Shown: one piece after another, positions 6,987 to 15,694 of the stretch
How positions within the stretch are numbered: position 1 is the first letter of the stretch
How the letters are laid out: each line of letters opens with the position of its first letter
Assembly: GCF_009709575.1 (NCBI RefSeq)
Contig: NZ_WIXO01000001.1
Span: 4,094,001-4,158,000 of the forward strand
DNA: 64,000 nt
Origin: Streptomyces taklimakanensis
Lineage (GTDB): Bacteria; Actinomycetota; Actinomycetes; Streptomycetales; Streptomycetaceae
Direction of reading: 5' to 3'
Translations under genes and position numbers: made by a program
Notes under the pieces: generated by a model
The model's database searches: none
What the model was told of the DNA's origin: nothing
What the model saw: only the letters and a program-made list of their open reading frames with translations

Positions 6987-7799
6987 GTGACTCCCGCCCA
7001 GCTCTCGCGCACCGTGCTGCGCGCCGTGCGCCGCGTCGCAGGCGACGGTGCGCCGGACGGGTCGTCCGCGGGCGCGCCGGCGGTGCTGCCGGAACGGATC
7101 ACCGTGGGACGGCCGCCACGGCCGGGCGAGGGGGACTACGCCACCAATGCCGCGCTGCGGCTCGCCGCCGCGATCGGGCGTCCCGCCCGGAGCGTCGCCG
7201 AGGAGCTGCGGGAGGTGCTGGTGCGCGAGGCGGACATCGCCGAGGTGGCGGTCGCCGGCCCCGGGTTCCTCAACATCACCGTGGCCCGGGGGGCACGCGC
7301 CGCGCTGGTGGCCGAGCTGGCCGGGCGGGACGACGAGCACCTGGTGGCGGCGTCCACCGAGCCCGCGTCCGACGTGCGGCACTGGTTCGGCGCCACCGGC
7401 GGGAAGCCGTCGTGGGAGCAGCGGGAGGGCAACCCCCTCTTCCTCGTCCAGTACGCGCACGCCCGTGCCCGCGCGCTGTTGCGCGGCGCCCGTGCGCTGG
7501 GTCTCGCCCCCGAGGCCGGGGCGGGCGGCCACGCGTACGACGGACCGCGGGAGTCGGCGCTGGTCGGCGCGCTCGCCGAGTGCGAGCGGATCGCGGGCCT
7601 GGACGATCCCGGGCGGCTCGCCCGTGCCCTGACGGAGGTCGCCGACGCCCTCCTCGACATACACGGGGCCGTCCTGCCCGTCGGTGAGCGGAAACCCGAG
7701 GCCGCCCACCGCGCTCGGCTCGCCCTCGCCCAGGCGGCCGGAGCGGTGCTGGCCGGCGGCCTGACCCGGCTGGGCGTCACCGCACCCGCACGCCTCTGA
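6987..7799 (+). CDS. nrtL: ArgRS-related anticodon-binding protein NrtL
   Basis: 270 residues, GTG start. The N-terminal ~90 residues resemble the additional domain 1 of arginyl-tRNA synthetase (GDYATNAALRLA, GPGFLNITV). It then passes directly to a DALR-type all-helical anticodon-binding domain (FLVQYAHARARALL...). The Rossmann catalytic core with HIGH and KMSKS is absent and the length is about half of ArgRS, so it cannot aminoacylate alone. Such proteins are known in actinobacteria upstream of lysA; their function is not established to my knowledge. The neighbouring tRNA-Arg is suggestive. CATACT at 6973-6978, 8 nt before GTG, suggests a leaderless start. lysA follows after 19 bp, probably cotranscribed. 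Confidence 0.8.
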   Translation: MTPAQLSRTVLRAVRRVAGDGAPDGSSAGAPAVLPERITVGRPPRPGEGDYATNAALRLAAAIGRPARSVAEELREVLVREADIAEVAVAGPGFLNITVARGARAALVAELAGRDDEHLVAASTEPASDVRHWFGATGGKPSWEQREGNPLFLVQYAHARARALLRGARALGLAPEAGAGGHAYDGPRESALVGALAECERIAGLDDPGRLARALTEVADALLDIHGAVLPVGERKPEAAHRARLALAQAAGAVLAGGLTRLGVTAPARL

Positions 7800-7818
7800 T
7801 GGAGATCACGAAGCGACC

Positions 7819-9210
7819 ATGAGCCGTTCCGCACACCCCGCAGGCCCCCGGCACGCCGACGTCCTGCCCGAGGGTCACTACACCCCCCCGCCGGCCGATC
7901 TCAACGCCCTGGACCCGAAGGTCTGGTCCCGTACCGTCGCCCGGGACGCGCGCGGCGTCACCAGCGTCGGCGGACTGGACGTCGTCACCCTGGCCGAGGA
8001 GTTCGGCACCCCCGCCTACGTACTGGACGAGGACGACTTCCGGGCCCGCTGTCGGGCCTGGCGGGAGGCCTTCGGCGACGGTGCCGACGTCTTCTACGCC
8101 GGCAAGGCGTTCCTGTGCCGGGCCGTCGTGCGCTGGCTGACCGAGGAGGGCCTCAACCTCGACGTCTGCTCCGGCGGCGAGCTGGCCACCGCCCTGGCCG
8201 GGGGGATGCCGGCCGAGCGCGTCGCGCTGCACGGCAACAACAAGTCCATCGCCGAGATCGAGCGGGCGGTCGAGGCCGGGGTCGGCCGGATCGTCCTGGA
8301 CTCCTTCCAGGAGATCGCCCGCGTCGCCCACGTCGCCGAGCGGCTCGGGAGGCGCCAGCGGGTGCAGATCCGCGTGACGGTCGGCGTCGAGGCGCACACC
8401 CACGAGTTCATCGCCACCGCCCACGAGGACCAGAAGTTCGGTCTGGCGCTCGCGGACGGGCAGGCGGCCGAGGCGGTGCGGCGGGTGCTGGGGCTGGAGA
8501 GCCTGGAACTGGTCGGCATCCACTCCCACATCGGCTCGCAGATCTTCGACACGGCCGGTTTCGAGGTCGCCGCGCGGCGCGTGGTGCAACTGCTGACGCA
8601 GGTGCGCGACGAGCACGGAGTGGAGTTGCCCGAGGTCGACCTCGGCGGCGGCCTCGGCATCGCCTACACCCCCGACGACGACCCCCGCGAGCCGCGGGAG
8701 ATCGCCAAGGCGCTGCACGACATCGTCGCCCACGAGTGCGAGGCGGCCGGGCTGGCGGTGCCGCGGCTGTCGGTCGAGCCGGGCCGGGCCATCGCGGGGC
8801 CGACGACCTTCACCCTCTACGAGGTGGGCACCGTCAAGGAGCTCCCCGGGCTGCGCACCTACGTCAGCGTGGACGGCGGGATGTCGGACAACATCCGCAC
8901 CGCGCTGTACGACGCCGAGTACTCCGTCGCGCTCGTCTCCCGCGCCTCGGAGGCCGCGCCGATGCTCTCGCGCGTGGTCGGCAAGCACTGCGAGAGCGGC
9001 GACATCGTCGTGCGGGACGCCTTCCTCCCCGCCGACCTGGCGCCCGGCGACCTGCTCGCCGTCCCGGCCACCGGGGCGTACTGCCGCTCCATGGCGAGCA
9101 ACTACAACCACGCCCTGCGACCGCCGGTGGTGGCGGTCTCGGGCGGGAAGGCCCGGGTGATCGTGCGGCGCGAGACGGAGGAGGACCTGCTCGGCCTCGA
9201 CGTCGGTTGA
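7819..9210 (+). CDS. lysA: Diaminopimelate decarboxylase
   Basis: 463 residues. PLP enzyme that converts meso-diaminopimelate to L-lysine, the last step of lysine synthesis; it also sets the pool of LL-DAP/meso-DAP for cell wall. The PLP lysine is Lys96 in YAGKAF. HSHIGSQIFD, the glycine-rich GGGLGIAYT phosphate-binding loop, EPGRAI and CESGDI (substrate-binding Cys from the partner subunit) are all present. Length is normal. It begins the lysA-hom-thrC aspartate-family block, 19 bp after nrtL. Confidence 0.97.
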   Translation: MSRSAHPAGPRHADVLPEGHYTPPPADLNALDPKVWSRTVARDARGVTSVGGLDVVTLAEEFGTPAYVLDEDDFRARCRAWREAFGDGADVFYAGKAFLCRAVVRWLTEEGLNLDVCSGGELATALAGGMPAERVALHGNNKSIAEIERAVEAGVGRIVLDSFQEIARVAHVAERLGRRQRVQIRVTVGVEAHTHEFIATAHEDQKFGLALADGQAAEAVRRVLGLESLELVGIHSHIGSQIFDTAGFEVAARRVVQLLTQVRDEHGVELPEVDLGGGLGIAYTPDDDPREPREIAKALHDIVAHECEAAGLAVPRLSVEPGRAIAGPTTFTLYEVGTVKELPGLRTYVSVDGGMSDNIRTALYDAEYSVALVSRASEAAPMLSRVVGKHCESGDIVVRDAFLPADLAPGDLLAVPATGAYCRSMASNYNHALRPPVVAVSGGKARVIVRRETEEDLLGLDVG

Positions 9211-9371
9211 CGTCGGCGGCCCCCGCGGGCGCCGTGGGGGCCGGGAGGCGGCCTGGACGTGGGTCGTCTCAAAAAGAGAGGATTGTGTCTCGCATGCTGG
9301 ATGGGGCGGGGGATCCGCCGACCGGTACGTGAGACTGGATCCACGGGACTGTGAAGAAGCGAGGTCTGATG

Positions 9372-10670
9372 ATGCGTACGCGTCCGCTGAAGGTGGCGCT
9401 GCTGGGCTGTGGGGTCGTCGGCTCAGAGGTGGCACGCATCATGGCGACGCACTCGAAGGACCTCGCCGCCCGGATCGGCGCCCCGGTCGAGCTGGCCGGG
9501 GTGGCCGTCCGGCGCCCCGGGAGAGTCCGTGAGGGCATCGCGCCCGAGTTGATCACCACCGACGCGGCCGCCCTGGCCGGTCGGGGCGACATCGACGTGG
9601 CGATCGAGGTCATCGGTGGCATCGAGCCCGCCCGCACCCTGATCAACACCGCCTTCGAGAACGGCGCCGGCGTCGTCACGGCCAACAAGGCGCTGCTCGC
9701 CGAGGACGGCCCGGCCCTCCACGAGGCCGCCGAGAAACACGGCGTGGACCTCTACTACGAGGCCGCCGCCGCGGCCGCGATCCCCCTGGTGCGCCCGCTG
9801 CGCGAGTCCCTGGCCGGTGACAAGGTCAACCGTGTCCTGGGCATCGTCAACGGCACCACCAACTTCATCCTCGACCGGATGGAGTCCACCGGCGCCGGGT
9901 ACGCCGAGGCCCTGGAGGAGGCCACGGCCCTGGGGTACGCCGAGGCCGACCCCACCGCCGACGTCGAGGGCTTCGACGCCGCCGCCAAGGCCGCGATCCT
10001 GGCCGGGATCGCCTTCCACACCCGGGTCCGCCTGGACGACGTGCACCGCGAGGGGCTCACCGAGGTCACCGCCGCGGACATCGCCTCCGCGCGGCGCATG
10101 GGGTGCACGGTCAAGCTGCTGGCCATCTGCGAACGGGCCGCCGACGGACGCTCGGTCACCGCCCGCGTCCACCCGGCGATGATCCCGCTGACCCACCCGC
10201 TCGCCTCCGTCCGCGAGGCGTACAACGCGGTCTTCGTCGAGGCGGAGGCCGCGGGACAGTTGATGTTCTACGGCCCCGGCGCCGGCGGCGCGCCCACCGC
10301 CTCGGCGGTCCTGGGCGACCTGGTCGCCGCCTGCCGCAACAGGCTCACCGGCGCCCGGGGGCCGGGTGAGTCCGCCTACGCCCAGCTCCCCGTGAGCCCG
10401 ATGGGCGAGGTGGTCACCCGCTACCACCTCAGCCTGGACGTCGCCGACAAACCGGGTGTCCTCGCCCAGTGCGCCACCGTCTTCGCCGAGCACGGGGTCT
10501 CCATCGACACCGTGCGCCAGCAGGGCAAGGAAGGTTCCGAGGAGGGCGCGTCGCTGGTCGTCGTCACCCACCGGGCACCGGACGCCGCCCTGACGGCGAC
10601 CGTCGAGGCGCTGCGCGGACTGGACACCGTGCGCGGCGTCGCGAGCATCATGCGGGTCGAAGGGGAATGA
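9372..10670 (+). CDS. hom: Homoserine dehydrogenase
   Basis: 432 residues from ATG 9372, chosen because GAGG at 9361-9364 is then 7 nt away (an adjacent ATG at 9369 is possible). It reduces aspartate semialdehyde to homoserine with NAD(P)H. Rossmann motif GCGVVGSEV is at residues 12-20, the family signature GIVNGTTNFIL near 157, and a C-terminal ACT domain from about residue 350 (DKPGVLAQ...) that mediates threonine feedback inhibition. Followed by thrC with a 5-bp gap, so coupled. 161 bp separate it from lysA. Confidence 0.96.
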   Translation: MRTRPLKVALLGCGVVGSEVARIMATHSKDLAARIGAPVELAGVAVRRPGRVREGIAPELITTDAAALAGRGDIDVAIEVIGGIEPARTLINTAFENGAGVVTANKALLAEDGPALHEAAEKHGVDLYYEAAAAAAIPLVRPLRESLAGDKVNRVLGIVNGTTNFILDRMESTGAGYAEALEEATALGYAEADPTADVEGFDAAAKAAILAGIAFHTRVRLDDVHREGLTEVTAADIASARRMGCTVKLLAICERAADGRSVTARVHPAMIPLTHPLASVREAYNAVFVEAEAAGQLMFYGPGAGGAPTASAVLGDLVAACRNRLTGARGPGESAYAQLPVSPMGEVVTRYHLSLDVADKPGVLAQCATVFAEHGVSIDTVRQQGKEGSEEGASLVVVTHRAPDAALTATVEALRGLDTVRGVASIMRVEGE

Positions 10671-10675
10671 GAGAG

Positions 10676-11797
10676 ATGACCGCCACCACCGCCAGTTCCG
10701 GCACCACCGCTCCTCGCATGCCCGGCGCCCCCCAGTGGCGGGGCATCATCGAGGAGTACCGCGACCGGCTTCCGGTCACCGACGCCACCCCCGTCGTCAC
10801 CCTGCGGGAGGGCGGCACGCCGCTGGTGCCCGCACAGGTGCTCTCCGAACGCACCGGCTGCGAGGTCCACCTCAAGGTCGAGGGCGCCAACCCCACCGGC
10901 TCCTTCAAGGACCGGGGGATGACGATGGCCATCAGCCGTGCCAAGGAGGAGGGCGCGCGGGCCGTCATCTGCGCCTCCACCGGCAACACCTCCGCCTCGG
11001 CGGCCGCCTACGCGGTGCGCGCGGGCATGGTCTGCGCCGTCCTGGTGCCGCAGGGCAAGATCGCGCTGGGCAAGATGGGGCAGGCCCTGGTGCACGGCGC
11101 CCGGATCCTCCAGGTCGACGGCAACTTCGACGACTGCCTCACCCTGGCGCGCGGCCTGTCCGACAACTACCCGGTGTCGCTGGTCAACTCGGTGAACCCG
11201 GTGCGCATCGAGGGCCAGAAGACCGCCGCGTTCGAGGTCGTGGACATGCTCGGCGACGCCCCCGACATCCACGTCCTGCCGGTCGGCAACGCGGGCAACA
11301 TCACCGCCTACTGGAAGGGGTACCGGGAGTACGCCGACGCGTCCGCCGGTGACGGCGCCCACGCGTCCCGCACGCCGCGGATGTGGGGCTTCCAGGCGTC
11401 CGGCTCGGCGCCCATCGTGAGGGGCGAGCCGGTCAAGGACCCGCGCACCATCGCCACCGCCATCCGCATCGGCAACCCGGCCTCCTGGCAGCGGGCCGAG
11501 GCGGCCCGCGACGAGTCCGGCGGCTTCATCGACGAGGTGACCGACCGCCAGATCCTGGCCGCCTACCGGCTGCTGGCCGCGCAGGAGGGCGTCTTCGTCG
11601 AGCCGGCCTCCGCCGCCTCCGTCGCGGGCCTGCTCAAGGCCGCCGAGGAGGGGAAGGTCGATCCGGGCCAGCGGATCGTCTGCACCGTCACCGGCAACGG
11701 CCTGAAGGACCCCGACTGGGCGGTGCAGGGCGCGCCGCAGCCCATCGTCGTCCCGGTCGACGCCGACGCCGCGGCCCGGCGGCTGGACCTGGTCTGA
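10676..11797 (+). CDS. thrC: Threonine synthase
   Basis: 373 residues. PLP enzyme converting O-phosphohomoserine to threonine. The PLP lysine is Lys78 in TGSFKDRG; the phosphate-binding loop GNAGN and the STGNTSASAA segment are present. ATG 10676 is preferred to the in-frame ATG 10667 because AGGGGA at 10661-10666 gives a 9-nt spacing; ATG 10667 would abut it. Compact class typical of actinobacteria. A long hairpin follows, separating it from thrB. Confidence 0.96.
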   Translation: MTATTASSGTTAPRMPGAPQWRGIIEEYRDRLPVTDATPVVTLREGGTPLVPAQVLSERTGCEVHLKVEGANPTGSFKDRGMTMAISRAKEEGARAVICASTGNTSASAAAYAVRAGMVCAVLVPQGKIALGKMGQALVHGARILQVDGNFDDCLTLARGLSDNYPVSLVNSVNPVRIEGQKTAAFEVVDMLGDAPDIHVLPVGNAGNITAYWKGYREYADASAGDGAHASRTPRMWGFQASGSAPIVRGEPVKDPRTIATAIRIGNPASWQRAEAARDESGGFIDEVTDRQILAAYRLLAAQEGVFVEPASAASVAGLLKAAEEGKVDPGQRIVCTVTGNGLKDPDWAVQGAPQPIVVPVDADAAARRLDLV

Positions 11798-11809
11798 CGG
11801 AGACGGCCC

Positions 11810-11844
11810 GGGTGGACGTGGCTCCGGTCGGGCCACGTCCACCC
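11810..11844 (+). terminator. Terminator after thrC
   Basis: Perfect 12-bp stem GGGTGGACGTGG/CCACGTCCACCC (11810-11821, 11833-11844) with 11-nt loop, 12 bp beyond the thrC stop. Confidence 0.8.
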
Positions 11845-11906
11845 GAGGGGGGCGCACAGTGGTGCGCGACACGCATCATGCGCCTCCCGTACGCCCTGTA
11901 TCGCCA

Positions 11907-11932
11907 CCCAACCGTCCTTCGATAGGGTTGGG
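11907..11932 (+). promoter_or_regulatory. Inverted repeat in the thrC-thrB interval
   Basis: CCCAACC (11907-11913) and GGTTGGG (11926-11932) form an inverted repeat with TAGGGT, a -10-like hexamer, inside at 11923-11928. The gene-free interval 11845-12111 must carry the thrB promoter; this is the only structured element that I see. Operator or early hairpin of the thrB leader are both possible. Confidence 0.35.
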
Positions 11933-12111
11933 TATACACGTCCTGACCTGGCGTACGGCATGTGCCAGAGGTCAGTGACCGGTCCGGCCCTCCCGGCCGC
12001 GGTTCCCGGAGACGTCGCGTGGTGTGTGCCGGCCCCGCGTCGGACCGGCGTTCGACAAGTCCCCGACCAGCGTCCCAGCAGCACAGTCAGACCAAGGAGA
12101 GTCATCGAGCG

Positions 12112-13038
12112 ATGGCCGGTCCCGCGTTCCGTGCCGCCGCCGTCCGGGTGCGCACCCCCGCCACCAGCGCCAACCTCGGCCCCGGCTTCGACGCCCTCGG
12201 CCTGGCCCTGGGTCTGTACGACGACGTGGTGGTCCGCGTCGCCGACTCCGGACTGCACATCGACATCGCCGGCGAGGGTGCCGAGACCCTGCCCCGCGAC
12301 GAGAGCCACCTGCTCGTACGCTCTCTGCGAACGACCTTCGACCTGCTCGGCGGGCAACCGCGCGGCCTGGAGATCGTCTGCGCCAACCGCATCCCGCACG
12401 GTCGGGGCCTGGGCTCCTCCTCGGCCGCCATCTGCGCCGGCATCATCGCCGCCCGCGCGGTGACCACCGGCGGCGCCGAGAAACTCGACGAGACGGCCAT
12501 GCTGGAGCTGGCCACGGAGATCGAGGGGCACCCCGACAACGTGGCGGCCTGCCTGTTCGGCGGCTTCACCCTCGCCTGGACGGACGCCGGCGCGACCCGT
12601 GCCGTCCGGATGGACCCGGTCCCCACCGTCGTCCCGGTGGTCTTCGTGCCGGACCGCCCCGTCCTGACCGAGACCGCCCGCGGCCTGCTGCCCCGCACCG
12701 TCCCCCACGTGGACGCCGCCGCCAACGCCGGCCGGGCCGCCCTCCTCGTCGAGGCACTGACCCGCCGCCCCGAACTGCTGCTTCCCGCCACCGAGGACAG
12801 GCTCCACCAGGAGTACCGCGCCCCCGCGATGCGCGAGAGCACGGAACTGGTGCACCGGCTGCGGGCCGACGGAGTGCCCGCGGTCATCTCCGGCGCGGGC
12901 CCCACGGTGCTCGCGCTGGTCGAGGACGGCGCGGCCGACAAGGTCGCGCGGCTCGCGGGCGACGGATGGGCGGCCAACAGGCTGTCCCTCGACACCGCGG
13001 GGGCCGGGGTCCTGCCGCTGACCGACCCCGGCCGGTGA
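12112..13038 (+). CDS. thrB: Homoserine kinase
   Basis: 308 residues, AAGGAGAG ribosome binding site upstream. GHMP kinase that phosphorylates homoserine with ATP, giving the ThrC substrate. Motif 1 PATSANLGPGFD, the ATP loop GRGLGSSSAA beginning at Gly97, and the C-terminal motif GAGPTVLAL are intact. In contrast to the hom-thrC pair it is set apart by a terminator and a 314-bp gap, hence probably separately controlled. Confidence 0.97.
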   Translation: MAGPAFRAAAVRVRTPATSANLGPGFDALGLALGLYDDVVVRVADSGLHIDIAGEGAETLPRDESHLLVRSLRTTFDLLGGQPRGLEIVCANRIPHGRGLGSSSAAICAGIIAARAVTTGGAEKLDETAMLELATEIEGHPDNVAACLFGGFTLAWTDAGATRAVRMDPVPTVVPVVFVPDRPVLTETARGLLPRTVPHVDAAANAGRAALLVEALTRRPELLLPATEDRLHQEYRAPAMRESTELVHRLRADGVPAVISGAGPTVLALVEDGAADKVARLAGDGWAANRLSLDTAGAGVLPLTDPGR

Positions 13039-13421
13039 CACGAATGCGGGCCTTCGAGAGGGGGAATGTTTGTTGGGTCCAGTAGTGTTAACCTCAAGTC
13101 TGCACTCGCAGCCTCATGGGACGATCCTAGAAGGTGCGGTGCTCTCCGTGATCCCGTGGGTACAGTCCCACCAGGGACCACTCCCTCTTCCGGGAGCCTC
13201 CCGAACTGCCTGAGCAGCCTGCCGAGCAGTGCCGAGCTCGCTCCGGAACGGCGTGATCGACACACGTCACCTCCTCACGCCACACCTTGTATGAATTCCT
13301 CCGCCGCACACACAGGCGGAAACCACCGCCCCGGCCCGGTCGAGACAGAAGACCGCAGCCGGACAGCACAACCGGTCGCCGAGCCAGACAGGCCGACGCC
13401 CGCTCCAGGGAAGGACCCTTC
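13039..13421 (+). promoter_or_regulatory. Long rho leader / promoter region
   Basis: 383 bp without a supported gene. The stretch contains a TAGTGT -10-like hexamer at 13083-13088 and a small hairpin GTGGG/CCCAC around 13154-13170. A reading frame 13066-13425 overlaps the rho start by GTGA but has a poorly placed ribosome site and no recognisable content. Long leaders that allow Rho autoregulation are common in bacteria; whether this one works that way is inference. Confidence 0.45.
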
Positions 13422-15416
13422 GTGAGCGATACCACCGATCTGATGGGCGCGGACACCGCCGATGCCGCCGTGCCCGCCACGGACGCTCCTGCCGCGCCCG
13501 CATCCGGTACCGCCCCCAGGCGTCGCCGCTCCGGCACGGGCCTCGAGGGCATGGTGCTCGCCGAGCTGCAGCAAATCGCCTCCGGCCTCGGCATCAGGGG
13601 CACGGCGCGGATGCGCAAGAGCCAGCTGATCGAGACCATTCGGGCCAAGCAGGCCGAGAACGCCGGGGGTTCCGGGACCGCGGGTGCCGCCGAGACGCAG
13701 TCCGCCCCCGTCGCGGCCGAGAGCAAACCGCGCCGGCGCGCGACCTCCAAGGCCCGTACGGGCGAGAACACCGACGGCGCGGGCGAGGCCGCCCAGCAGC
13801 AGATCGACATCCCCGGTCAGCCCGGCGGCGACGAGCAGCAGGCCGGCGAGCGCCGCCGCCGCGGCAAGGGCGACGCGGGCCGAGGCACCGAGGCCCCGGC
13901 CGCCGCGGAGAGCGGGGCCGACAAGCCCGCCGCCGAGGCCCGACCCGCCGAGGGCGGCCGGAACGCCGACGCGAAGCAGGACAAGGGCGGTGACCGCCAG
14001 GACAAGCAGGACAAGGGCGGCGACCGTCAGGACAAGCAGGACAAGGGCGGCGACCGTCCGTCCAAGGGACGCCAGCGCGACCGCCGCAACAAGAACGACG
14101 GCGGCCAGCAGCAGGGCCAGGACGGTGGCAACAACCGCCAGGGCCGAGGCGACAACCGCGGCGACAACCGCGACGACGACTTCGAGGGCGGCCGTCGTGG
14201 CCGTCGGGGCCGCTACCGCGACCGTCGGGGACGTCGGGGCCGTGACGACTACGCCGAGCCGCAGATCTCCGAGGACGACGTCCTGATCCCGGTCGCGGGC
14301 ATCCTCGACATCCTCGACAACTACGCGTTCGTCCGCACCTCGGGCTACCTGCCGGGGCCGAACGACGTCTACGTCTCCCTCGCCCAGGTCCGCAAGAACG
14401 GCCTGCGCAAGGGCGACCACATCACCGGCGCGGTGCGCCAGCCGCGCGAGGGCGAGCGGCGCGAGAAGTTCAACGCGCTGGTCCGTCTGGACTCGGTCAA
14501 CGGCATGTCGCCCGAGGGCGGCAGGGGCCGGCCCGAGTTCGGCAAGCTCACCCCGCTGTACCCGCAGGAGCGGCTGCGGTTGGAGAACGAGCCGGGGCAG
14601 CTCACCTCGCGGATCATCGACCTGGTCTCGCCGATCGGCAAGGGGCAGCGCGGCCTGATCGTGGCGCCGCCGAAGACCGGCAAGACCATGGTCCTGCAGT
14701 CGATCGCCAACTCCATCACCCGCAACAACCCCGAGTGCCACCTGATGGTCGTGCTCGTGGACGAGCGGCCGGAGGAGGTCACCGACATGCAGCGGTCGGT
14801 CAAGGGCGAGGTCATCTCCTCGACCTTCGACCGCCCCGCCGAGGACCACACCACCGTCGCGGAGCTGGCCATCGAGCGCGCCAAGCGACTGGTGGAGCTC
14901 GGCCACGACGTGGTGGTCCTGCTGGACTCGATCACCCGCCTGGGCCGCGCCTACAACCTGGCCGCCCCGGCGTCGGGCCGCATCCTGTCCGGTGGTGTCG
15001 ACTCCACCGCGCTCTACCCGCCGAAGAAGTTCTTCGGCGCCGCGCGGAACATCGAGGACGGCGGCTCCCTGACGATCCTGGCCACCGCGCTGGTCGAGAC
15101 CGGCTCGCGGATGGACGAGGTGATCTTCGAGGAGTTCAAGGGCACCGGCAACATGGAGCTCAAGCTCGACCGGAAGCTCGCCGACAAGCGCATCTTCCCG
15201 GCCGTGGACGTGGACGCCTCCGGCACCCGCAAGGAGGAGATCCTGCTGGGCGCCGAGGAGCTGGGCATCGTCTGGAAGCTGCGGCGCGTCCTGCACGCGC
15301 TGGACCAGCAGCAGGCCATCGAGCTGCTGCTGGACAAGATGAAGAAGACGAAGTCCAACGCCGAGTTCCTGCTCCAGATCCAGAAGACGACGCCGGCGCC
15401 CGGCAACGGCGACTGA
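13422..15416 (+). CDS. rho: Transcription termination factor Rho
   Basis: 664 residues, GTG start with AGGGAAGGA upstream. Hexameric RNA helicase. The N-terminal Rho_N helix bundle (LEGMVLAELQQIASGLGI) is followed by a ~200-residue Arg/Asp/Gly/Gln-rich low-complexity insert, then the cold-shock-like RNA-binding domain (VAGILDILDNYAFVRTSGYL) and the RecA-type ATPase with Walker A APPKTGKT at residues 415-422, Walker B VVVLLDSITR and the Q-loop/R-loop region. The insert contains three tandem copies of a QDKGGDR-type unit. Large inserts of this kind are a known actinobacterial trait and add RNA affinity. Followed by a strong terminator. Confidence 0.98.
   Translation: MSDTTDLMGADTADAAVPATDAPAAPASGTAPRRRRSGTGLEGMVLAELQQIASGLGIRGTARMRKSQLIETIRAKQAENAGGSGTAGAAETQSAPVAAESKPRRRATSKARTGENTDGAGEAAQQQIDIPGQPGGDEQQAGERRRRGKGDAGRGTEAPAAAESGADKPAAEARPAEGGRNADAKQDKGGDRQDKQDKGGDRQDKQDKGGDRPSKGRQRDRRNKNDGGQQQGQDGGNNRQGRGDNRGDNRDDDFEGGRRGRRGRYRDRRGRRGRDDYAEPQISEDDVLIPVAGILDILDNYAFVRTSGYLPGPNDVYVSLAQVRKNGLRKGDHITGAVRQPREGERREKFNALVRLDSVNGMSPEGGRGRPEFGKLTPLYPQERLRLENEPGQLTSRIIDLVSPIGKGQRGLIVAPPKTGKTMVLQSIANSITRNNPECHLMVVLVDERPEEVTDMQRSVKGEVISSTFDRPAEDHTTVAELAIERAKRLVELGHDVVVLLDSITRLGRAYNLAAPASGRILSGGVDSTALYPPKKFFGAARNIEDGGSLTILATALVETGSRMDEVIFEEFKGTGNMELKLDRKLADKRIFPAVDVDASGTRKEEILLGAEELGIVWKLRRVLHALDQQQAIELLLDKMKKTKSNAEFLLQIQKTTPAPGNGD
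13978..14060 (+). repeat. In-frame tandem repeat in rho
   Basis: A 30-bp unit encoding DKQDKGGDRQ recurs about 2.7 times (13978-14060) with few base changes. It lies in the disordered insert, so copy number may vary between strains without loss of function. Confidence 0.75.
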
Positions 15417-15441
15417 GCCGACGCCGCCACGGCACCATCAC

Positions 15442-15477
15442 GAGGGCCGTCCCACCGCACCGGGTGGGACGGCCCTC
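15442..15477 (+). terminator. Terminator after rho
   Basis: Perfect 15-bp stem GAGGGCCGTCCCACC and its complement (15442-15456, 15463-15477) with a 6-nt loop, 25 bp after the stop. Confidence 0.85.
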
Positions 15478-15694
15478 GCCGTCCTCCGAACCCCTCCGTC
15501 GACGGGCCGCCGGCGGTCGACGGGAGGGCGCACGGAGTGATCCGGCCCGATCCGGGTACGCCGTGGCAAGGAGAAGGGCGCTCCCTCCCGACCGCCGCTT
15601 CCCCGGCCGATCCGGCCGGCGGCTCTCGCGGGACGTCGGCCGGCCCTTCCGAGGACCGCGCACGGGAGGGCGGCACAGGGCGGACGAGGACGGC

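Noticed and set aside
9211..9371. Possible amino-acid riboswitch or attenuator between lysA and hom
   Set aside because: No leader peptide with Thr/Ile codons and no stable antiterminator pair could be found by eye.
13066..13425. 119-codon frame in the rho leader overlapping the rho start by GTGA
   Set aside because: Ribosome site directly abuts the ATG, composition looks non-coding, no recognisable motif; kept as leader sequence only.
13275..15296. 673-codon frame opposite rho
   Set aside because: Shadow of high third-position GC; low-complexity Val/Ala/Leu product, no homology recognised.
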